Origin: JBQTII01 sp052387905
Lineage (GTDB): Bacteria > Actinomycetota > Actinomycetes > Sporichthyales > Sporichthyaceae
Direction of reading: 5' to 3'
Assembly: GCA_052387905.1 (NCBI GenBank)
Contig: JBQTIR010000049.1
Coordinates: 1-54,961 of the forward strand
DNA length: 54,961 nt
The translations under genes were made by a program, and so were the position numbers. Shown piece by piece: positions 49,246 through 54,961 of this stretch; position 1 is the first letter of the stretch, and the number at the start of each line of letters is the position of its first letter. The notes below the pieces were generated by a model. The model ran no database searches and was not told where the DNA came from. It saw only the letters and a program-made list of their open reading frames with translations.

Positions 49246-49295
49246 ACCGGTGGCCCGGAGATGCGCAACCGGTGGCCCTGAGATGCGCAACGGGA
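49238..49295. repeat. 22-bp tandem repeat adjoining copy B
   Basis: GATGCGCAACCGGTGGCCC(G/T)GA occurs at 49238-49259 and 49260-49281, with a partial third copy to 49295. The unit is the right end of the palindrome plus the CCGGTGGC that follows the first palindrome in copies A and B, so it is a local amplification of the element end. Confidence 0.8.
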
Positions 49296-49349
49296 GTCCG
49301 CGCCATGGCGGCTGCCGCCAAGAAGCGCGCGCGCCCTAAGGTCGGCGCC

Positions 49350-49352
49350 GTG
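49350..49352 (+). promoter_or_regulatory. Leaderless start of asnS
   Basis: TAAGGT (49337-49342) lies 7 bases before GTG 49350. There is no ribosome binding site before GTG 49350 or ATG 49362. This decides the start in favour of GTG 49350. Confidence 0.55.
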
Positions 49353-50753
49353 ACCACACACATGCGGATCAGCGAGGTACTGCGCGGGGACGCCGCGCTC
49401 GGGACGAGCGTCACCGTCAAAGGCTGGGTGCGCACCAAACGGGACTCCAAAGCCGGGATGAGCTTCGTCGCCGTGCACGACGGGTCCTGCTTCGCGACGC
49501 TCCAAGCCGTCGCACGCCCGGAGCTGGCGAACTACGCCGAGGAGATCACCCACCTGACCACGGGCTGCTCGGTCGTCGTGACCGGGACGGTGGTCGAGTC
49601 CAAGGGCAAGGGGCAGAGCGTCGAGATCGACGCCACCGCGATCGAGGTGCTCGGCTGGGTCGAGGACCCGGACACCTACCCGGCCGCCGCGAAGGCGCAC
49701 ACCTTCGAGTACCTGCGCGAGATCGCCCACCTGCGCCCGCGCACCAACACCTTCGGCGCCGTCACCCGCGTCCGGCACGCCCTGGCGATGGCCGTGCACC
49801 GCTTCTTCGACGAGCGCGGATTCTCCTGGATCCACACCCCGATCATCACGGCCAACGACGCCGAGGGCGCGGGCGCGATGTTCCGCGTGTCCACCCTCGA
49901 CCTGGCCAACCTGCCGCGCACGCAGGCCGGTGCCATCGACTTCGCCCAGGACTTCTTCGGCCGCGAGGCGCACCTGACCGTCTCGGGTCAGCTCAACGTC
50001 GAGACCTACGCGATGGCGATGAGCAACGTCTACACATTCGGGCCGACCTTCCGCGCCGAGAACTCCAACACCGCCCGCCACCTCGCCGAGTTCTGGATGG
50101 TCGAGCCCGAGATCGCCTTCGCGGACCTGGCCGCCGACGCCGACCTCGCCGAGGACTTCCTCAAGTACCTCTTCCGCGCAGTGCTCGACCAACGCGGCGA
50201 CGACCTCGCGTTCTTCGCCGAGCGCATCGATGCAGACGTCATCACCAGACTCGAAGCCTTCGTCGAGTCCAGCTTCGAGCGCATGGAGTACACCGACGCG
50301 ATCGAAGCCCTGCGCAAGGCCCCGAAGACCTTCGAGTTCCCGGTCACCTGGGGAGCTGACCTCCAGTCAGAACACGAGCGTTACCTCACCGAGGAACTCA
50401 TCGGCCGCCCCGTCGTCGTGATGAATTACCCGCGCGAGATCAAGGCGTTCTACATGCGCGCGAATGACGACGGCCGCACCGTCGCCGCGATGGACGTGCT
50501 CGCCCCTGGCATCGGGGAGATCATCGGCGGCTCGCAACGCGAGGAACGCCTCGACGTCCTCGACGCCCGGCTGGACGAGATGGGCCTGAACAAGGCCGAC
50601 TACTGGTGGTACCGCGACCTGCGCAAGTACGGCACGGTTCCCCACGCCGGCTTCGGCCTGGGCTTCGAACGCACCATCGTGTACGCCACCGGAATGGCCA
50701 ATATCCGCGACGTCATCCCGTTCCCCCGGACCCCGCGTAACGCCGACTTCTGA
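49350..50753 (+). CDS. asnS: Asparaginyl-tRNA synthetase
   Basis: 467 residues. N-terminal OB-fold anticodon domain (VTVKGWVRTKRDSKAGMSFV) and class IIb catalytic core: motif 2 FRAENSNTARHLAEFWMVE, and motif 3 FGLGFERTIVYATG near the end, which finishes with VIPFPRTPRNADF. It charges tRNA-Asn directly. It follows the gammaproteobacterial AsnRS sequence closely (for example VEDPDTYP, EYLREIAHLRPRTN, DVLAPGIGEIIGGSQREERL). Many actinobacteria lack this enzyme and make Asn-tRNA through GatCAB instead, so transfer is possible. Confidence 0.95.
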   Translation: MTTHMRISEVLRGDAALGTSVTVKGWVRTKRDSKAGMSFVAVHDGSCFATLQAVARPELANYAEEITHLTTGCSVVVTGTVVESKGKGQSVEIDATAIEVLGWVEDPDTYPAAAKAHTFEYLREIAHLRPRTNTFGAVTRVRHALAMAVHRFFDERGFSWIHTPIITANDAEGAGAMFRVSTLDLANLPRTQAGAIDFAQDFFGREAHLTVSGQLNVETYAMAMSNVYTFGPTFRAENSNTARHLAEFWMVEPEIAFADLAADADLAEDFLKYLFRAVLDQRGDDLAFFAERIDADVITRLEAFVESSFERMEYTDAIEALRKAPKTFEFPVTWGADLQSEHERYLTEELIGRPVVVMNYPREIKAFYMRANDDGRTVAAMDVLAPGIGEIIGGSQREERLDVLDARLDEMGLNKADYWWYRDLRKYGTVPHAGFGLGFERTIVYATGMANIRDVIPFPRTPRNADF

Positions 50754-50779
50754 CGAGCGCCCGGCCCACAGATCACGAT

Positions 50780-50838
50780 CCGCCGACGGGTGAGGGCGAC
50801 GAGTCCTCGATCGCCAACACCGACTCCCTCGTCGGCGG
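50780..50838 (+). terminator. Long-range stem after asnS
   Basis: CCGCCGACG (50780-50788) and CGTCGGCGG (50830-50838) pair perfectly, and the loop holds CGAG-tc-CTCG. It begins 26 bp after the asnS stop. It is probably the end of the transcript. Confidence 0.5.
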
Positions 50839-51026
50839 CTGTTGACCGCCCGGCCGAGTAACCCCAGCAAGCACCCCGGGCCACACGGGCCACAACGGCG
50901 CCCCCATCGGGCGTGACCGGCATCATCCGTTCGGCCGGTGTGCCCGAAACGCCGGGACAACGGGGCGGATCCGACGTACAAAAGTCCTCTACGGCAAGTG
51001 CCGTGCGGGTTGTCCGGGGGACCACG

Positions 51027-51659
51027 ATGGACCAGATGGGGCTGCGGCGCGCATACGCGACGCTGGGCGTGCACGAGAGCGCGTCGCTGGAGACTGCACG
51101 GGCGGCGTACGCCACGTGGTCCTCGCTGCTGACCGACCCGAGCTTTGGGATCGATCCGGGGATCGACTCTGAGGTCACCAACCGTGTGCAGAGCGGTGGG
51201 GGAGACACGGCGCAGGCCGTGCTGGCCCGCCACGAACTCGACCTGGCCTGGTACGCGATCGAACAGGCGCATGCCGAGGGCTCGCTCTCGGTGCGCCGCC
51301 CCCGCGGCTGCTCCGAATGCGGGGCCCTGCCAGCCGTCCGCATCACCTTCTCCTCGGTGCGCGGTGCGGGCCTGCGCACCAAGCGCGCGACGATCTCGGC
51401 CCTGGTCTGCCAGGAATGTGGCATCGCGGCCTGCAACCGCGCACAGCGCGAGACCTGGAAGCGCGGCTGGTGGTCCCTGCTCGGGGTTTTCTTCACGCTG
51501 CGCGCCCTGGCGCGCAACGCCTCCGAGCGCCGGTTCCTGCGCCACATCGAGCCGCCGCAGCGGCCACGCCGCCGCACCGACGCCGACCTCTACGAGGTGC
51601 CGCGCCGACGCTTCGCCATGATTCCCGGCCGACGGCGCAAGGACCCCCGCGCCGCCTGA
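51027..51659 (+). CDS. Hypothetical protein with J-domain-like start and zinc-ribbon-like Cys pairs
   Basis: 210 residues from ATG 51027 (GGGGGA upstream). The N-terminus MGLRRAYATLGVHESASLET then ARAAYATW resembles helices of a DnaJ J-domain, but the HPD motif is absent (the loop reads SSLLTDPSFGID). A middle region has CSECGALP and CQECGIAAC about 35 residues apart, a four-Cys zinc-ribbon-like arrangement. A hydrophobic stretch follows (WWSLLGVFFTLRAL), and the C-terminus is Arg-rich. It may be a membrane-associated zinc protein. I recognise no named family. Confidence 0.68.
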   Translation: MDQMGLRRAYATLGVHESASLETARAAYATWSSLLTDPSFGIDPGIDSEVTNRVQSGGGDTAQAVLARHELDLAWYAIEQAHAEGSLSVRRPRGCSECGALPAVRITFSSVRGAGLRTKRATISALVCQECGIAACNRAQRETWKRGWWSLLGVFFTLRALARNASERRFLRHIEPPQRPRRRTDADLYEVPRRRFAMIPGRRRKDPRAA

Positions 51660-51661
51660 AC

Positions 51662-51697
51662 CGTGCGAGCGGCCGTGCGAGCGGCCGTGCGAGCAGA
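51662..51697. repeat. 12-bp tandem repeat between convergent genes
   Basis: CGTGCGAGCGGC occurs three times in a row (51662-51697, the last copy with two changes), starting 2 bases after one stop codon and ending 2 bases before the other. Confidence 0.85.
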
Positions 51698-51699
51698 GC

Positions 51700-53523
51700 T
51701 CAGAGCAGCGCCTCGACGTAGAACTCATCGAGGACGCCAGCGAACTGGGCCTCGACATGCTTGCGCTTGACCTTCATGCTCGCGGTCAGTTCGCCGGTCT
51801 CCACGGTGAAGTCCACCGGCAGGATCGCGAAGTGCTTGATGGTCGAGTAGCTCGGCAGCGTCGCGTTGACCTGCTCGACGGCCTTGCGCACCTCGGCGCG
51901 GACGGTCTCGTTGGTCGCGAGCGCCGCGACGTCCTCACCGAGGCCTTGCGCGCTCGCCCATGGCCGCGTGACGTCGGGATCCAAGGTGATCAGCGCGACG
52001 CAGAAGTTGCGCCGGTCCCCGTGCACCACGACGTTGGCGACGTAAGGGCAGGTCGCCTTGATCTGGCTCTCGATCGGGGCCGGCGCGACGTACTTACCGC
52101 CCGAGGTCTTGATCAGTTCCTTCTTACGGTCGGTGATCCGCAGCCGGCCGACGGAGTCGAGCTCCCCGATGTCGCCGGTCGCGAGCCAGCCGCCCTCGAG
52201 CAACGTCGCCGCCGTCTCCTCGGGCAGACCGTGGTAGCCGCGCATGATGCCGCGACCACGGAAAAGCACCTCCCCGTCACCGGCGATCTTGACCTCGGTG
52301 CCGGGCATCGGCGGGCCGACGGTGCCGAACATCGCCGCCCCGGGGCGGTTGATGAAACTCGCCGCCGAGGACTCCGTCAGGCCGTACCCCTCCAGGATCG
52401 TCATGCCCGCACCGTCGAAGAACTCGGCGATGTCGGGCGAGAGCGGCGCGGAACCGGAGACGAAGTACTTGATCCGGCCGCCGAAGCGCGCGCGAATCTT
52501 CGACAGCACGAGCCGGTCCGCCAGCTGGAGCTGAAGCTGGGTCAGCAACGACGGTGTGCCGCCGGCCTGCCGCGCCTTGCTGGCACTCACACCGAGGTCG
52601 CGTGCCCAGGTGAAGAGCTTGAGCTTGACCCCGCCCTCGCGGCGCACGGTGGCCACGATCGTGTTGTGGATCTTCTCGAAGACCCGGGGAGCGGCCGCGA
52701 CCACGGTGGGGCGGATCTCGGCGAGGTTCGCCGCGATGCGGGTGACATCGCCGTCGATCGCGCTCGGGGTGCCGGAGGCGATCATCAGCACCATCAACGC
52801 CTTGCCGAAGGAGTGCGACATCGGCAGCCAGAGGAAGTGCAGGTCATCGGCGGCGACGATCGCCACCGCCATCGATGACTCGGCGACGTAGGTCCAGTTG
52901 TCGTGGGTCAGCTCGACACCCTTGGGCCGCCCGGTGGTCCCCGAGGTGTACATCAGCGTCGCCAGGCGCTCGCGGCCGATCGACGCGACCCGGGATGCGT
53001 ACGCGGCGGGCTCGGCCTCCACCGACCTGGAGCCCGCCGCTTCGAGGTCGGCCAACGAGAGCACCCAACCGGTGTCGTCGGCGGCGCAGCCCTCGCGTTC
53101 GATCACCACGACGTGACGCACGGTGGGAATCTGCTCGCGCACCGAGCGAAGCTTCGCGACCTGGTCAGCGTTCTCCGCGATCACGACCTCGGTGGCGGAG
53201 TCGGCGATCACGAACGCGCACTCAGCACTGGTGTTGGACGGGTAGATCGTCGTCGTCGCGCCCCCTGCGGCGAGGATCCCGAGGTCGGCGAGGATCCACT
53301 CCACCCGCGTTCCGGACAGGATCGCGACCCGGGTCTCGGCCGCCACCCCGAGCCCGATCAAGCCGGCGGCGATCGCCCGCACGCGGTCCTCTACCTGGGC
53401 CCAGGTCAGGGAGGCCCACCCGTCCCCGCGGCGGAACCGGAAAGCCTCGGTGGTCGGCGTGGCCTCGACCCGGGCACTGAGCAGCGCCGGGATCGATGCG
53501 GCGGGTTCGGTGATCACGGACAA
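51700..53523 (-). CDS. Long-chain acyl-CoA synthetase (FadD15-like)
   Basis: 607 residues, AMP-forming ligase. It activates fatty acids with ATP and CoA. Motifs: the phosphate loop YTSGTTGRPKGVEL, FLWLPMSHSFGK, the acyl/adenine site YGLTESSA, the hinge Asp in WLATGDIGELDSVGRLRITDRKKE, and the C-terminal catalytic Lys region LTASMKVKRKHV. It is closest to the FadD15-type enzymes that supply lipid biosynthesis and degradation. It stands alone, divergent from the holin-like operon. ATG 53523 begins right at the family start (SVITEPAASIPALLSARV). Confidence 0.93.
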   Translation of the reverse strand: MSVITEPAASIPALLSARVEATPTTEAFRFRRGDGWASLTWAQVEDRVRAIAAGLIGLGVAAETRVAILSGTRVEWILADLGILAAGGATTTIYPSNTSAECAFVIADSATEVVIAENADQVAKLRSVREQIPTVRHVVVIEREGCAADDTGWVLSLADLEAAGSRSVEAEPAAYASRVASIGRERLATLMYTSGTTGRPKGVELTHDNWTYVAESSMAVAIVAADDLHFLWLPMSHSFGKALMVLMIASGTPSAIDGDVTRIAANLAEIRPTVVAAAPRVFEKIHNTIVATVRREGGVKLKLFTWARDLGVSASKARQAGGTPSLLTQLQLQLADRLVLSKIRARFGGRIKYFVSGSAPLSPDIAEFFDGAGMTILEGYGLTESSAASFINRPGAAMFGTVGPPMPGTEVKIAGDGEVLFRGRGIMRGYHGLPEETAATLLEGGWLATGDIGELDSVGRLRITDRKKELIKTSGGKYVAPAPIESQIKATCPYVANVVVHGDRRNFCVALITLDPDVTRPWASAQGLGEDVAALATNETVRAEVRKAVEQVNATLPSYSTIKHFAILPVDFTVETGELTASMKVKRKHVEAQFAGVLDEFYVEALL

Positions 53524-53628
53524 GGCTCAGCCTCCGAGTCTGTCGTCCGGGCGCCCTCGCCCGGTCCCGCGATCACTGTAGGGCCGCATCCTGCCGAGGA
53601 GACGGGCCCGCGAACTCGAATCGGCGTA

Positions 53629-53651
53629 GTTCATCCCGGGAAAACGGGGTA
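53629..53651 (+). promoter_or_regulatory. SigB/SigF-like stress promoter
   Basis: GTTC (53629-53632), 14-base spacer, GGGTA (53647-53651). This fits the GTTT-N14/16-GGGTA consensus of actinobacterial general stress sigma factors with one mismatch. It is 52 bp upstream of the holin-like gene. Confidence 0.5.
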
Positions 53652-53703
53652 GGGGTGAGGGGTCGGCGCCCGCCGCATACAAGCCATCAGGGAGCGAAAC
53701 GTC

Positions 53704-54159
53704 ATGAACAGCGTCGGTACACACCGCCGGTCCGAGGTGAAGGACCGCATTCCGGAGGGCCGCACTCCAGAGACGCAAGAGAAGTCGCTTGGTGAGCTGG
53801 CCTCGTCGCTGTCCGAGCAGACCTCCCAGCTGATCCGCGACGAGATCGCGCTGGCCACCCGCGAGATGCAGCAGAAGGGCAAGGCCGCCGGACTGGGGAT
53901 TGGCCTGGCCGGCGCGGGCGGCGTGGTCGCTCTCTTCGGCTTCGGAGCCGTGGTGACTGCGGCCATCGCCGCCCTGGCCGAAGGCATGGATGTCTGGGCA
54001 GCCGCCGCGATCGTGGCTGTGGTCCTCTTCGCCCTCGCCGCGGTGATGGCGCTGGTCGGCAAGCGCAAGGTCGCCGACGCCATTCCCCCGATGCCCGAGC
54101 GCGCGATCGCCGGCGTCAAGGCCGACGTGACCACCATCAAGGAGAGTGCTCACCGATGA
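53704..54159 (+). CDS. Phage holin family (DUF1469) membrane protein
   Basis: 151 residues. Helical N-terminus (SLGELASSLSEQTSQLIRDE, IALATREMQQKGKAAG) followed by two membrane helices (about 62-90 and 93-117) and a short basic tail. It belongs to the 'phage holin family' group of actinobacteria, which is not phage-borne but sits in a conserved trio with DUF3618 and DUF4235 genes. GGGAG precedes the ATG. It overlaps the next gene by four bases (ATGA). The probable role is in envelope stress or membrane organisation; this is not established. Confidence 0.88.
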   Translation: MNSVGTHRRSEVKDRIPEGRTPETQEKSLGELASSLSEQTSQLIRDEIALATREMQQKGKAAGLGIGLAGAGGVVALFGFGAVVTAAIAALAEGMDVWAAAAIVAVVLFALAAVMALVGKRKVADAIPPMPERAIAGVKADVTTIKESAHR

Positions 54160-54551
54160 CGACGCCGGACATCAGCGAGCTGCAGGACCGGATCGCCGAG
54201 GGGCGCGAACGCCTCGGCGAGACCGTGGACGAACTCGCGCACCGCCTCGACGTGAAGGCGCAGATGCACGAGAAGGCGACGGACGTGAAGTCCGCGGTAG
54301 CGGACAAGGCCTCCGACGTGAAGACCGCGGTGGTGGACAAGGCCTCCGCCGCGCAGGAGTTGGGCGCGGATGTCGGCCACCAGATCCACGACAAGGCGGC
54401 GGACGCCGGCACTGCGGTGCTGGACCACACGGCCGGAGCCCGCGACGCGGTTGGCGGAGCGGCCCAACGGCGCGACGTCCAACTGGTCGCCCTCGGGGTT
54501 GCCGTCGTCGCCATCGCCCTGTTCATCCTGCGCCGGCGCCGGAAGGGTTGA
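54156..54551 (+). CDS. DUF3618 membrane-anchored protein
   Basis: 131 residues. The N-terminus PDISELQDRIAEGRERLGET is the DUF3618 signature. Residues 35-100 form an amphipathic helix with repeated units (DVKSAVADKA, DVKTAVVDKA) like LEA or apolipoprotein-type helices. The C-terminus is one membrane helix (QLVALGVAVVAIALFIL) with a basic end. It is coupled to the holin-like gene and followed after 3 bp by DUF4235. Such helices may lie along the membrane surface under stress, which is inferred. Confidence 0.88.
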   Translation: MTTPDISELQDRIAEGRERLGETVDELAHRLDVKAQMHEKATDVKSAVADKASDVKTAVVDKASAAQELGADVGHQIHDKAADAGTAVLDHTAGARDAVGGAAQRRDVQLVALGVAVVAIALFILRRRRKG

Positions 54552-54554
54552 GTC

Positions 54555-54833
54555 ATGATCGGTGTGGCCTACAAACCGTTGGCCCTCGTGCTCGGCATGA
54601 TCGCCGGCATGCTGGCGGGCAAGATCGTTGACGTCGCGTGGCACCGGATCGGCGACGATGACGTGCCGCCGGATCCCGAACAGCGCGACACCACCTGGCG
54701 GATGGTGCTGATCGGAGCTGCGCTGCAAGGCGCGGTGTATGCCACGGTCAAGGCTGCCGTGAAACGCGGCGGGGCGACGGGCGTAGAGAAGGCGACGGGG
54801 ACGTGGCCAGGCAAGACTGCCCAGGCCGCGTAG
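54555..54833 (+). CDS. DUF4235 membrane protein
   Basis: 92 residues with two membrane helices (YKPLALVLGMIAGMLAGKIV and WRMVLIGAALQGAVYATVKA) and the short loop DVPPDPEQRDTTW between them, typical of DUF4235. Third gene of the holin-like/DUF3618/DUF4235 operon. Function unknown. The operon ends here, with a terminator region following. Confidence 0.87.
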   Translation: MIGVAYKPLALVLGMIAGMLAGKIVDVAWHRIGDDDVPPDPEQRDTTWRMVLIGAALQGAVYATVKAAVKRGGATGVEKATGTWPGKTAQAA

Positions 54834-54851
54834 ACACAAATCCACCAACGA

Positions 54852-54899
54852 CGGCGGCGGCGCCCCGCATCGGGGGCCGCCGCCGGCGTGTTAACGCCG
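54852..54899 (+). terminator. Terminator hairpins after DUF4235 gene
   Basis: CGGCGGCGGCGCCCC and the facing GGGGGCCGCCGCCG (54852-54886) form a strong stem with a one-base bulge. CGGCGT-gtta-ACGCCG (54884-54899) forms a second, overlapping one. Confidence 0.75.
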
Positions 54900-54961
54900 A
54901 TAAGCCCGGGGATAACGCCCCAAAGTAGCCGAGCCCCATAAGCGCGGCTCCGTCCAGCACA

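Noticed and set aside
49160..49295. A CRISPR array at the repeated GATGCGCAACCGGTGG units
   Set aside because: Repeats are directly joined without unique spacers and belong to a palindromic element; no cas genes are present.
50222..50236. Another copy of the GCGCATCGATGC repeat within asnS
   Set aside because: Only 12 bases match, they lie in a conserved coding segment, and neither the second palindrome nor the hairpin is present.
53704..54159. A prophage lysis gene (holin)
   Set aside because: The family name is misleading: it sits in the conserved actinobacterial trio with DUF3618 and DUF4235, and no phage genes are nearby.

Overview
The window comes from a high-GC actinobacterium. Evidence: strongly GC-biased third codon positions throughout, a mycothiol-dependent formaldehyde dehydrogenase (mycothiol is made only by actinobacteria), an AfsR/SARP-like regulator, many ECF sigma/anti-sigma pairs, and the actinobacterial trio phage-holin-like/DUF3618/DUF4235. 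Several genes appear to start without a leader, with a TANNNT -10 box 6-8 bases before the start codon. The genus cannot be fixed from the sequence alone. There are no rRNA or tRNA genes, CRISPR arrays or transposases.

Layout. (1) 0-7 kb: a long inverted repeat at the left edge, a VapBC pair, a Tat-exported PhoX-type phosphatase, an XdhC-like protein and a two-component system. (2) 7-26 kb: a copper/metal handling region. It holds a divergent ECF sigma and anti-sigma factor with CopC-CopD and YcnI, two tandem exported glycerophosphodiesterases, a broken arsenite-transporter gene, an exported HxH metal-site protein, a DUF6153-like protein, an MFS pump fused to the same HxH domain, two CopZ-like proteins, a large AfsR-like regulator, CopA, and a membrane protein paired with a cupredoxin lipoprotein. 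(3) 26-34 kb: TetR plus flavin monooxygenase, a Ser/Thr kinase, an MBL hydrolase with MscR, and a second VapBC pair. (4) 34-38 kb: a compact regulon of three small exported paralogues, then an ECF sigma factor and an RskA-like anti-sigma factor. Three copies of an almost identical promoter (GAGAACCGATC-N13-CGTA) lie here, one of them inside the start of the anti-sigma gene. (5) 38-47 kb: a fused glycyl-tRNA synthetase, two large exported proteins with glycine/aspartate repeats, a third VapBC pair and an HNH/Excalibur lipoprotein. (6) 47-55 kb: rpsD behind a long structured leader, a DUF559-type protein flanked by two copies of an ~88-bp palindromic repeat, asnS, an orphan J-domain/zinc-ribbon-like gene, an acyl-CoA ligase, and a probable stress operon.

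How the genes work together. The 7-26 kb block has the parts for moving copper: chaperones (CopZ), inner-membrane export (CopA), CopC/CopD/YcnI and cupredoxin proteins outside the membrane, and two dedicated regulators. The 34-38 kb block reads as a self-contained envelope-response circuit, in which the sigma factor drives the exported proteins and its own antagonist. Remnants of toxin-antitoxin-like nucleotidyltransferases (two), an arsenite transporter and an HMA protein show that the accessory regions are being lost and rearranged.
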